Source: Sarcocystis neurona
Taxonomy: Eukaryota; Apicomplexa; Conoidasida; Eucoccidiorida; Sarcocystidae
Assembly (NCBI GenBank): GCA_000727475.1
Contig: KL647295.1
Coordinates: 2,828,481-2,892,480, forward strand
Reading direction: 5' to 3'
DNA length: 64,000 nucleotides
Position 1 is the stretch's first letter. Every line of letters starts with the position of its first letter. Shown here piece by piece: positions 45,992 to 56,679 of this stretch. The translations under genes and the position numbers were made by a program. The notes below the pieces were generated by a model. That model was not told where the DNA came from. It saw only the letters and a program-made list of their open reading frames with translations, and made no database searches.

Positions 45992-46879
45992 GAAACAGCA
46001 GCAGCAGCAATAGAGACAGCAGCAACAGGAACACGTGCGGCAGCAGGCGCGCCAGAAGCAGAAGCAGCACTAGCAGAGAGAGCCGCAGCAGATCCAGAAC
46101 AGCAGCAGCAGAACGACAGATGCAGAACAGCACCGGTAGCAGACGCAGAACAGCAGCCGCAGCAGATGGAGAAAAGCACAAGCAGCAGCAGACGCAGAAC
46201 AGCAGCAGCAGCAGCAGATGCGGAACAGCAGAAGCAAATCGGTCAGGCGTGGCTACGCCAGCGCGTGTTAAGTATGTAACACTTCCTACTTCGACAGCAG
46301 CAGCACCGTCTGCAAACGAGCGCTGCAGGAGCACGGCAGCAGGGGTAAGGAACAGCAGGTAATTCCACAGAATGAGCGCCAGCAGAGGCAGAGCAGCAAA
46401 TGCGGCAGCCCATCAAGAAGAAGCCAGCAAAACAGGTCTGCCGTCCACCCGCATGAGAGCAAGCTTTCCACCTGCACCACGCGTCCAAGCATCTGTGCTT
46501 CTCCTGCTTGCCCTCCTGCTGCTGCTGTTGCTGCGGTAGCCTTCCTCATTCTGCTGCTGCTGCCGCTGCTACGCTGTGTGAACCGCTGGGGACGCAGTCC
46601 CTGCTGCTCCTGCCGCCGCTGGTCCATCCGCCGCTGCTGCTGCTCGACTTCTGGACGCGAGTAGATTATCTGCTGCCCTACTCCTGCTGGTGCTCGTCCT
46701 CTCCTTGCAGCTGCTGCTGTATCTGCTGCTATGTAACCGGCTGCTGTGTCTATTGCTGCTCAACCTGCTGCTGCTGGTGACCTCGCCGCTGGTCCACCTC
46801 CCGCGTTGGGATGTGGCACATGTGTCTGCTGCTGCTGGTACTTCCTCTGCTGGTGTCGCTGCTGCGGCTGCTTTGTCTG

Positions 46880-47100
46880 CTGCTGCTGGTCTCTCTGCCG
46901 CGGCTACTGTCACAAGCGTCTTGCTGCTGCCACCGCAGCTGCGGCTCTGCTGCTGCTGGTCTCTCTGCCGCGGCTACTGTCACAAGCGTCTTGCTAAAGC
47001 CACCGCAGCTGCGGCTCTGCTGCTGCTGCTGCTCTCTCTGCCGCAGCTACTGTCACAAGCGTCTTGCTGCTGTCACCGCAGCTGCGGCTCTGCTGCTGTT
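46880..47100 (+). repeat. Three-copy tandem repeat, about 70-73 bp unit
   Basis: Units containing TCTCTCTGCCGCGGCTACTG and TCACAAGCGTCTTGCT repeat at about 46887, 46957 and 47030. The third copy carries small changes. Confidence 0.85.
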
Positions 47101-47331
47101 GTTCTACACCTCACGTGCTGCCCTGCTGCGTCTCCTGAGCGCGTCGTCGCGCTGCTGCTGTGCAGGATTCACTACTGCAGCCCGTGTTTCTCGCTGCGTG
47201 CAGCTGCTGCTGCCGGTGTACCTGCTGCTTCTGGTGTGCGACTTGTTGCTGCTCCTGCTGTTTCTGCTGCCTCTGCTCCTGCGGCTGCTGCTGCTGTTTT
47301 CGCTCTCTGCTGCTGCTGCTGTCACTGCTCC

Positions 47332-47445
47332 TGCTGCTGCTGCGGTTTCTGCTCCTGCTGCCGCTGCGGTTTCTGCTCCTGCTGCTGCTGCGGTTTCTGC
47401 TCCTGCTACTGCTGCGGTTTCTGCTCCTGCTGCTCTGCAGTATCT
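47332..47445 (+). repeat. Short tandem repeat, GCGGTTTCTGCTCCT-based
   Basis: Units of about 24-30 bp with core GCGGTTTCTGCTCCTGCTGC recur four or five times. The plus frame would read AVSAPAAA; the minus frame gives Gln or Arg/Ser strings. Confidence 0.85.
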
Positions 47446-47475
47446 GCCGGTGCTGCTGCAGTTTCAAAGGCTTAC

Positions 47476-48171
47476 GAGTGGATCATAAAAATCAGTCGTC
47501 TTCGGAAGCAGCAGATGGAAAGACGTATGCGTCTTCGCTGCGTCCACCCCACACTTGTGCAGCATGCGTTCGGTGTACATACACCTGACCAGCAGTCGGG
47601 CGACTTCGTGGCTGCTGCAGAGTCCGAAGAAGCAATCTTCCTCTCTTTCCTCTCCTGCCAAATCTTCTCCTTCTTCGACGGCTGCGCTTTCATTTTCATC
47701 CCTGCCAGCCTCTGCAGCAGAGAAGCCACTGCTACTCTGCAAGACTTCAAGTGCCGTAGTCGCAGAAGCAGCAGCTGCCGGGGAAGAACGAGCAGCAGCA
47801 ACAGCAGCACCGGTGCCGCAGTGCTCTGTAGAAGCGGCAGAAGAAGAGCTTCCCGCAGCAGCAGTGGCCGCAGCCGACGGAGCAGCAGCAGGGGCTGCAG
47901 AGCAAGTACTGGCAGCAGCAGCAGCGGAGTCGACAGCAGCAGGTGAAGAAGCAGCAGCAGAGACCGAGGAAGGAGGAACTGAAGCAGCCACGTCAGCAAC
48001 AGCAGCAGCAGAAGCAGCACCAGCAGGAGAAGCGGCAGCAGCAGCAGAAGCAGCAGCAGCAACAGCAGCTGCAGCAGGAGAAACAGTAGCAGCAGACGCA
48101 ATCGCAGACGCTGCTGTTGCTGCCGAACTGCTGCTACCTGCCCGCAGTGTGAGGAGACGTTTCCGCTGCAC
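47476..48171 (-). CDS. Candidate minus-strand exon with consensus donor
   Basis: On the minus strand an Ala/Ser-rich frame leads into a normal segment: LEVLQSSSGFSAAEAGRDEN, then EEREEDCFFGLCSSHEVARL, ending TTDFYDPL. It stops exactly at a consensus donor (CTC|GTAAGC, donor at plus 47470-47475). This is the best-supported junction among the repeat-block exons. It would continue to a further exon at lower coordinates. No family recognised; the CSSHEVARLL motif resembles motifs in two other minus-strand blocks. Confidence 0.38.
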
Positions 48172-48800
48172 CGGTGAGCCAGCGGCAGCAGCAGCAGCTG
48201 CTGCGTACGATGTGACGCCGCTGCTGCTTCCTTCGCTGCTTCGTATTTTAACAGAACAGCCGCTGCTGCTGCTGGCACTGCTGCCGCTGCTGCCGCTGCC
48301 GCTGCTGCCGCTGCCGCTGCTGCCGCTGCCGCTGCTGCCGCTGCCGCTGCTGCCGCTGCTGCCGCTGCTGCCGCTGCTGCTGCTGCCGCTGTGGAGAGTA
48401 TTGCTCCTGCTGCTTGACGTGTTGCTGCCGCCGCTGAAGAAGCTGCTGCTCGTTTTTTGAAGAGGTGGCTGGGCGCTGCTCGCAGCTGCTGGCGCTGCTG
48501 CTGGAGCCCAGACGACCCCAGCTGCTGCTGCTGCTGTTCAAGCAGCAGCTGCGACAGCACCGGGTCCTGGCGCACACGACGCGCAATTCTCTGCGCGAGC
48601 TTCAGCAGCAGCCGAGCAGCAGCAGCGACGGAAGAGGCAGGAGGGGCAGCAGGACCCGTTGAAGCAGCAGCAGCAGCGGGAAGCGCAGCAGAGGAAGAGG
48701 CGTGCAGCAGCAGCAACTTCAGCTGCTGTGCAAACCACGGCTGCTGTTCAGCGGGAAGCAGCGTGTGGTGGGCCTGGGTCATCGCAGCAGCAGAAACAGG
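48130..48800 (-). CDS. Candidate minus-strand exon with a poly-alanine tract
   Basis: From an ATG at plus 48783 (MTQAHHTLLPAEQQPWFAQQ) the minus frame reads helical, non-repetitive pieces (ARLLLKLAQRIARRVRQDPV, LSQLLLEQ), then a run of about 40 Ala, then VLLKYEAAKEAAAASHRT, and may end at CAG|GTAGCA near plus 48150. It overlaps in another frame with the exon to its left, so an intron must separate them if both are real. The function is unknown. Confidence 0.32.
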
Positions 48801-49019
48801 AAGAAGAGCAACAGCAGCAGGAGGACAGACCCCACAACAGGAGCAGCAGCGCACGAAGAGATGTAGAAGAAGGAAGGACCAAAAAAGAAAGAGACGCAGA
48901 TATCTTCTTCCTGGCACGATGCATCTGCCCGAGTGCTGCAAAGTTTGCTCTTCTTCATCTATCTGAGCGTTCTACTATTATCTCTTCTCATGCGCATGTC
49001 ACGCGCTTCCCAGGCGCAT

Positions 49020-49370
49020 GTCTACAAATATATATGTACCTATATATACCTAAGAAGTTAACTACAAATATATAGTAATATACTGCATGCGCGCAGACAC
49101 ACATACATGTAGGAACAGGAGAAAACAGAGAAAGTTGTCCTGCATAGATGTATGTAATACATACACACGTGTACACACACAAACGTGTATATATGGTTAT
49201 ACACCCCTACATATATATACTAACATATACACATATTTATATACATCTACATACATATACGTATATAGTATATATACAAGTTTACACACATTCAGATATA
49301 TACATATACAAGAGTACATATACCTTTGTATACATATATATATATATCTATGCGTATATGTAGGGAGAGA
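49020..49370. repeat. TA-rich microsatellite block II
   Basis: (TA)n, (CATA)n and (TATG)n words throughout. I see no gene. Confidence 0.85.
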
Positions 49371-49539
49371 CACATACACGCAGACAGACCATATACGGGA
49401 AGTCAGAGACGGAGACGGAGACACAGGGGATGTTGATGTATGGAGGGGATGATGGTGGGATATTAGTGAACAAAAGCAGACAGAAGAAGCACATGTAACT
49501 GGGAGAAGTATTTTGCAGAGAGAGCTGCGTAGAGAAGGC

Positions 49540-50410
49540 GCAGCTCAAATTTCTTTGCAGCAGCAGCAGCAGCGAGACAGAGACCGCAGAAACGCAAAAC
49601 GTAGAAGAAGTTGCTGGCAGAGACGTGAAAAGCCAAGAAGATTTTGACGGAGCAGCAGCAACAGAAGCAGCCCGGGGCAACAGCAGCAGTAGAACAGGGA
49701 GAAGGAGAAGCAGCAGCCGGGAGTGCAGAAGGAGCAGCAGCAGCAGGGCGGGGAGGGGGGAGGGAGAAGGAGCCGCAGCAAGAGCAGCAGAGGAAGGGGG
49801 GAGAGAAGCAGCAGCAGGGGGAGGGGGGGCGAGACATGGGCAATAACATCAGTAGGGGAAGACGAGCACAGCAGAGAGGTCGCAGCAGCAGGGAAAGTCG
49901 TGCGAGCGGCCTGATGGCAGCCCCAGAGGAGCAGCAGCGACAAGCAACAGCAGCAGCGATGGAAGCAGCAGCAGCAAGGGCTGCAGCAGAGCAGGGGCAG
50001 CAACGGCAGGAGCAGCAGTGGCGGCAGCAGCACGGGCAGCAACAGCAGGAGCAGCAATGGCAGGAGCAGCAATGGCAGCAGCAGCAACAGCAGGAGCGGC
50101 GATGGAAGTAGCAGCAGCAGCAGGAGCAGCAGTGGGACAGCTGCAGAGAGAAGAGGACGAAAAAGAGAGTCTTGCGGCCGTTGTGGGAGTTTTCGCTGCC
50201 CCCTGCTAGATTCGAACGCTGCTGCTGCTGCTTCTTCTTCTTTGCGTCTCACCTGCAACACGTGAGCAGCGAGTTTTGCCGCAGCAGCAGCGCTGTCGCA
50301 TGTCGTCTCTCCGTCGCCATACCTGCTGCTGCTGTTCCTGCTGTTGGTGCTGCTGCGGCTCTCGCAGAGGGTTTCTGCTGCTTCAAGAGCAGCGGCCGCT
50401 GGTATAAAAA
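49540..50410. repeat. CAG-rich block III
   Basis: Interrupted CAG triplets and a GGGGAG-rich stretch at about 49740-49835, flanked on both sides by TA-rich blocks. Confidence 0.75.
49836..50111 (+). CDS. Candidate short Gln-rich protein with N-myristoylation-like start
   Basis: The frame opens MGNNISRGRRAQQRGR, which fits the N-myristoyl-Gly plus basic-cluster pattern. It continues as an Ala/Gln-rich tail to a stop at 50111. The tail is CAG-encoded and the adjacent frame gives an equally good continuation (GQLQREEDEKESLAAVVGVF), so the true frame past about residue 40 is uncertain. Confidence 0.25.
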   Translation: MGNNISRGRRAQQRGRSSRESRASGLMAAPEEQQRQATAAAMEAAAARAAAEQGQQRQEQQWRQQHGQQQQEQQWQEQQWQQQQQQERRWK

Positions 50411-50489
50411 ATAAATTCCTACGCCACATCCACACACACGTACACATGCATTAATTTGTGCCGCATACACTAAGATAACGCAAGTCTGA

Positions 50490-51640
50490 CGTTCCTACAA
50501 ATGTACCTATATCTACACTTATCTATACATCTGTCTATCTATATATGTCTCTGTATCTATCTATCTGTATATCCGTGTCTCTCTGTCTACATATCTGTAT
50601 AAATCTCTACATATATCTATCTATGTACATCTATATCTACATGCAGATCTATATACACCTGTCTAGATCTACCTAGGTCTATCTACCTATATATATATAT
50701 GTATATCTTTACCTATGTCTACCTATACCTCTCTATATCCATATCTACCTATCAGTACCTATATATATACATATATTTCTTTATATATCTATAGACGCAT
50801 ATATTTATATACATATATACATATACATACGTACATTAATTCATATCTACATGTACACAGATACATACACATCTATTGACACCTACACCCTTATACATAT
50901 ATATATATATTTATAGACACGCATATATGTATATACATATATACGTATTTTTTGGCCATGTACGAATGTTCATATATCTATATATACCTCGAAGAATACA
51001 AGTATACATATATATACTTCTACTATCCTCAAACACATACACGTATACATATACATATATACACTTGTATTCTTCATCATAAGCACGTGCATACTCATGC
51101 GCACATATATATATCTTTCGAGACATGTATATATATATATACTTATATTCTTCGACACACAAATATATATATATACCTACATTCTTCGAGACATATAGAT
51201 ATACATATATATATATATACTAATACTGGTCGACACGTATACGTACGCACACATACATATATATATATGTGTAGGTTATAGTATTGGGATCATATATATA
51301 TATATATATTTATACTGATAGAAATATACTTGTGGACCTACATCCCTCTGTACATATTTAAGATAAATATTTGTAAATAGGCACAAAAATGCATGCATAT
51401 ATACTTCTAATAGGTAGCTACACTTATATATACATGTATGTATACACTTATATACACTCCCATATATAAGTATATGTGCGAATAGATGTGTAGATCGTTT
51501 TGGACATAAATAGATACACACACACGTAGATACATACAAGACGGGCCGGCTAGGCGGCAGCTATCCACACGTAGCTCCCTGCATATATCTATATACGCAT
51601 ATATATATATATATATATATATATGTGTATATGTACTTAT
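50490..51640. repeat. TA-rich microsatellite block III
   Basis: TATC, TATA and CATATATA words dominate. Modules ending 'ttcgagacatatat' or 'ttcgacacaca' recur at about 51115, 51150 and 51185, suggesting a degenerate longer repeat. Confidence 0.85.
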
Positions 51641-51747
51641 CTGCGTGTTTGGCAGCATTCGCATGTATAGAAGACCCCCGCGCATGCAAAAGGGGAGAGA
51701 TATAAACAGAGACAGAGAGACAGGAAGAAGAGTACGCCGGCAGATGT

Positions 51748-52392
51748 ATGTGGCGATATGCAGGGGAAGTACCGCAGAACTGCAGGCAGAAGGGAGCCGA
51801 GGGTCCACCGCAGCTGCCAGGGGAAGTCACCCTGCTGCTGCTCGTTGACTATTTCTACGCTGCTGCAGCAAACCGAGAGAACTTCGACCTCGTAGAGCGT
51901 TTCGCGCCTTTCCTCGTGACCGAGCTGCAGCAGCAGCAGCAACGACGCCGACGACCCCATCCGTCCCTGTTGCTGGTGCTGCTGCTCTTCCTCTTCTTCT
52001 TCATCTTCTCGGCCGGCTGCTCCTCCTGCTGCTGCTCCCGTGCTGCCGGCGACGACGCGCTGAGACGGACTGCTGCTGCTTCGTCTTCTCCCCACTTCCT
52101 TTCTCCGAGTGATGCTCCTGTTCCCCGGCACCGCCACCGCCACGCGCCCGCTGCTACTGCTGCTGCTGCCGCTGCGTTGCTGGGGGTGGTGTGGGGCGAG
52201 CTGCTGCTGGCCACCAGCAGCAGCAGCAGGAAGAGGAGGCGGAGCAGCCGCAGCAGAAGTAGCGGCACCGGGACAGGGAGGGCGGCAAGCAGCAGCAGCA
52301 GGCAGAGAAGAGGAAGGCGAAAAGCCGGCAGCAGCAGGAAAAGAAGACGAAGAAGTACGAGAACCGAACAGCAGCTGATAGCAGGCGGATAA
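51748..52392 (+). CDS. Candidate plus-strand exon with helical segment
   Basis: After acceptor-like cgcagctgcCAG at about 51819 the plus frame reads GEVTLLLLVDYFYAAAANRE, then NFDLVERFAPFLVTELQQQQ, a good amphipathic-helix composition, before entering triplet-repeat sequence. The remainder to the stop at 52392 is low-complexity. The minus strand is also open. No family recognised. Confidence 0.28.
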   Translation: MWRYAGEVPQNCRQKGAEGPPQLPGEVTLLLLVDYFYAAAANRENFDLVERFAPFLVTELQQQQQRRRRPHPSLLLVLLLFLFFFIFSAGCSSCCCSRAAGDDALRRTAAASSSPHFLSPSDAPVPRHRHRHAPAATAAAAAALLGVVWGELLLATSSSSRKRRRSSRSRSSGTGTGRAASSSSRQRRGRRKAGSSRKRRRRSTRTEQQLIAGG

Positions 52393-52539
52393 ATGAGGCA
52401 GCGGGTGCCCATATGCTGCTTGCGACGAGTGCTGCATCAGTCAGAACAGCAGCAATCAGCAGAACAAATTATTTCCGAAGAAAAAGAAACTTTTCCTTTA
52501 TAATACTCCTTATACCCTGTCTCATGCATGCGCGACCAT

Positions 52540-53725
52540 CTCTCTCTCCCTACACATATATATATATATGTCTATATTTATTTATATGTCTGCGTAGCTA
52601 CATGTATACAAATATGTGTATATACGTATATCTACATTTCTGCCATATCGTATGTAGACCTATATATATTTGTCTATATATACTTATATACTTATTCCTA
52701 CATCTACAAACTTACATATATATATATGCCTATCCTACGCTTTTTCTCTCTCTTATTCTGTATATATATCTATATCTTCTATGTGTCTCTCTGTATCCCT
52801 GTGTGAACTTCACACACCTTTTTACACGTAAGTATATATATATATGAACATACATATAGGCATAAATATATACATATATATATACAGACATACACATATA
52901 TATATATACGTAGACATATACATATATATATATATGTAGACATATACATATATATATATATCTGTGTATCTATCTATCTCTCTACATATATATATATATA
53001 CGTATATGTCTTCCAGCATGAGCAGGGGATATATGCTCTCCAAATATACCGATTTGTTTTCCCTATCTCCTGACTTTCGTGCCAAGTGTCAAACCAGTGA
53101 TTCCTGTCCTTTCTATTTATCCACATATATATATACACTCCCTCTATTTATCCATATATTTATATACCTATGTACATACACATATACGTACATATATCTG
53201 TATCTGTATATGCCTACACATATATATATGTATCCCGTTACGTATATCTATCTACCTCTATCTATCTATCTATATATATGTACATGTATACGCACATATA
53301 TCTGTATCTGTGTTCTACCTATATATATATGTGCACATATATCTGTACCTATGTATGTAACTACACCTATATATATATGTATATGGTCACATGTATGCAC
53401 ATATCCATCTCTTTCTCTCTCTCTATATGTACATATATATACATATATATAAGTATATACATCTATATATATATGAGTATATACATATATAGACGTATAT
53501 ATACAAAAGTCTGTATCTGTGTGTCTACGTATTTATATATATAGGTGTATCTATCTCCCTCTCTGTTTAGATATGTACAAATACATACATATATCTGCAT
53601 AGGTGTGTGTCTACCTCTATTTACTTTATATATGTACCATTAGACCCACGAATATGTCTATTTCTCTACACATATTTATACACATATATATATATTTATT
53701 TATATATATATATGAGCAGAAGGAA
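52540..53725. repeat. TA-rich microsatellite block IV
   Basis: Mixed (TA)n, (TATC)n and (CATA)n. A 100-base unique island at 53010-53110 has no clear coding content. Confidence 0.85.
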
Positions 53726-54180
53726 GAGGAGTGGGGGGCCGGAGGGAAGTTTCTGCGATGTTTTTGGAGCAGCCGCAGGTGGCGCCCCCCCCCCCTTCCG
53801 ACGCTGAAGACGAAGGAGGAGACGAGACATACGCACACACAGAGAGGGAGACGGGAAGAAACGGAAGAGAAAAGAAGGCCACCCAAAAGAAGGGCAGAGA
53901 AGCGCGGGAGAAGAGACGGGGAAGCAAAAAGCGAAGGCGCCCGAAAAGAGACGCCCGAAGAAACGCCGGAAGAGGTGCAGGAAGGGAAGCAGGAAGAGGA
54001 GACGAGACAGGAGGGGAGGAGACGGGGATTGCGAGGACGGACGAAGGAGGGCAGAGAGACGCGCGTGGAGAGGAGACGGGGGAGCAGAACGGAGGGGACG
54101 CAGGAAAGGAGGAAAACGCAGCAGCATGAAAAGGGAGATGGGAAGCGCAAAACGAAGAGAAGAGGCACCCAACAGCAGAG
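53725..54180 (+). repeat. Long polypurine tract
   Basis: About 450 bases strongly biased to A and G on the plus strand, with GGAGACG/GAAGAG words, plus a second (AG)n run at 54378-54402. It lies next to a triplet-rich block, as does the tract at 40.8 kb. Confidence 0.8.
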
Positions 54181-54599
54181 AAGGACGGGAGACGAGACGG
54201 GGGTGTCGCATTTCGTGAGCGGAGACGCGGTCTTCGCCTGCCCGGTCGAGACGCGCCGCGGCGAGCTGCGCACAGAAGAGGCGAGGGCTACTGCTGCTGG
54301 AAAAAGCAGCAAGGAGGAGGTCCGCGTGGTGAATTCGCCCCCGATATATGTGTGGAGACGGGGCAGACACACAGAGAGAGAGAGAGAGAGAGACGGTGGC
54401 CAGGAGCAGCAAACAGGCAGCAAAGAAGGAGACCAGAAAAAAACGCATGCAGCGCTGTGTGTGTATGTGTGCCTTCGCCAGACACGGACACAGAAACAGC
54501 AAAGAAGGCCGCGCAGTCTTCCCCACGCACTTCGATGTATGTATGTGTATAGGGAGGAGTGGGGAGGCCAAGACAGAGAGATGCTGCGTCGCCACAGCC

Positions 54600-55893
54600 A
54601 GACAAAATCGAATTTCTCCTCTTTTCCGTTCTGCGCTGTCCTCCTGTCTCCGTCTTCCTTGCTGTCTCCGTCTCTGTCTGCTGTTCTTCGGAAGAAGAGA
54701 CGCACCTCCGGAGCAGAGTACCTCTGGCCGACGCAGAAGCGACGGTGTTCCGCCTTGGCGCGCAGCAGCAGATCGCGTGTCTCTTCTGCACTGGTGCCGC
54801 TCTTCTTCACGTCTATCAACTCTCCTGCTGCTGCCGCGGTCGCGCTTGCTGCTGCTGCTGTTGCCGGGGCTGTCCCTCCTTCTCCTGCAGCAGCAGCAGC
54901 AAAGGCAAGGGCGGCTCTGTCGCGGGGAGGTGGCAGCCACGTGGCCGCCGAGGCGGCAGCAGCAGCAGCAGGGGGAAATGCAGGGCCGGGCTGCAGCAGT
55001 CTTCGGCTGCCCGCTGGGGTGTCAAAAGGGAAGGAGGAGGAAGCAGCAGAAGGAGACAGCGAAGAGGCGAAGTCGACGTTGCGCGTCCCACGGCTGCTGC
55101 TGCTGTTGCGAGAGAGCAGCAGCTTTGCTGCGGCATGCAGACGCCCCCCCGCCGTTCCTCCTCCCCCCCGCTGCTGCAGCAACCAGTTGCTGCTGCTGCT
55201 CTGCATGTGGCTGCTGCCGTTTGCTCTTCCCCTGCCGTTGCTGCTGTTCAACGCCAGAGACACGGCCACCGGTTGGACGGAAGCTCCCGCTTCTTCTTCT
55301 TCCCGGTCGGCTGCTGGGGCGTCTCCTCGCCGACGACCGCCTGCGGCCCAGTCGCCGTCGTCGGCGCCGGCCACCTGATGACACTGTGCTGGTGCTGCTG
55401 CTGTATAAAAAAGCGCGGAGCCCCGCTGCTGGGAAACAGCAACGACGGGCGTTGTACGCTTCGCGGCGGTGGCTCTCCCTGCCGAATCTGCTGCTGCGCC
55501 CATGCTCACGCTCCCGCCTCGCCTTCTTCTTCTTCCTGCTGCTCCTGCTGCCCCTCCTCCTCCTCCTCCCCCTCCTGTGCGGTCGTCTCCTCCTCTTCCG
55601 CTTCCGTGCGCGCTGCTGCTGCCGCCTCTTCCTTGCTGCCGCTGCAGCAGCGGGCAACACGGCGCAGGTTGCTGTTGCTGCTGCTGCTGTAGAAGCAACT
55701 GCAGCGCGGCTCCTGCGACAAGAGGCACTTCCTGCGTCGTCCCAGGCTCGGCAGGCGCCACGGCCCCGGCTGCTGCTGCTGCCGACAGCGCGGAAGTGAA
55801 AAAGCGAGGCAGCGTCAGCAGCATACACCGCTCGGTCAGCAGCAACGGCGACTGCGCCGCTGCAGCAGCTGAAAAACAACAAACACCCCACAC
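54600..55893 (-). CDS. Candidate minus-strand coding block
   Basis: From about 55890 leftward the minus strand is open. It reads TERCMLLTLPRFFTSALS, then Gln, Gly and Ala-rich linkers, then a charged segment ELIDVKKSGTSAEETRDLLL, AKAEHRRFC and GQRYSAPEVRLF. A donor GAG|GTGCGT falls right after YSAPE (near plus 54703). Beyond it the frame stays open through polypyrimidine sequence, which I take as intron. Plus-strand frames here are also open (DAEATVFRLGAQQQIACLFC), so the strand is not certain. Confidence 0.3.
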
Positions 55894-56400
55894 GGAAGCA
55901 GCAGCAGCAGAACGGACACTCCGCTGACCTCTTCCTCAGCAACAGCAGCTGGTCAGCAGCAGTGGGCAAAACGGAGGAGGACGAGGAAAGGAGCAGCACG
56001 TATAGGAGAAGTCGAGAGAAGAGAGAGCTGTGGGTATCGCAGCAGCTGCAATAGAAGAGATGTTTCTCTTCAGTATCTTTTGGACGGAGCGAAGAGAGAC
56101 ACTGAGACACGGGGGAGAGACGCAGCAACAGCAGCAGCAACAGCAGCAGAGAGAAGGAGAACAGCAACGGCAGCGAATGGAGGAGGTACCTGCACCTCGC
56201 AGCTGCTTCTCTTTGAACGCGAGTGACGGCGTTAGCGGCAGCAGCAACGGCACGGCTGCTTCTTCCGCTCCCTGCAGCAGGAATTGTCGCCGTAGACGGT
56301 GCTGCAGCACTTCTCTCATCTCACGAGCAGCAGCAGCACTTGCGCGTCGCTGAGCAAACGCAGCAGCAGCAACAGCAGCAGCCCCACACACACACGCCCA
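54800..56400. repeat. CAG/GCT block IV
   Basis: Interrupted CTG then CAG triplets. It overlaps the candidate minus-strand block. Confidence 0.75.
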
Positions 56401-56575
56401 CACATATCAAAGCAGTTCGTACTGCAGCCTCAACAGCAAACCTCTCTCTCCACACGTACATCTATCAGAAGTCTTTATCCGACATTATAACCATATACAC
56501 ACATTTATATATATATATATGTATATGTGTATACATACACGTACATGTGTGTATATAATTAGGCATGCTTCGCGT
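56400..56575. repeat. Short TA-rich spacer
   Basis: CATATATA words between two CAG-rich blocks. Confidence 0.75.
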
Positions 56576-56679
56576 TGTTCTTGCTTCCTCTCTATTCGTC
56601 GGTTAGGTGCACACGTGTGACTTCCTTTTTCTGCTCTTTCCTTCCTTTCTTCTTCTCTGTCTCTCTCATGTTGGACAGT

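Larger units (their letters stand above)
41371..48960. repeat. CAG/GCT trinucleotide-rich block II
   Basis: About 7.5 kb of interrupted CTG (left) and CAG triplets with local minisatellites. It holds several candidate minus-strand exons. Confidence 0.8.

Noticed and set aside
53603..55378. A 591-codon plus-strand open frame
   Set aside because: It begins in TA repeats and crosses a polypurine tract and a triplet block; its openness is explained by composition.
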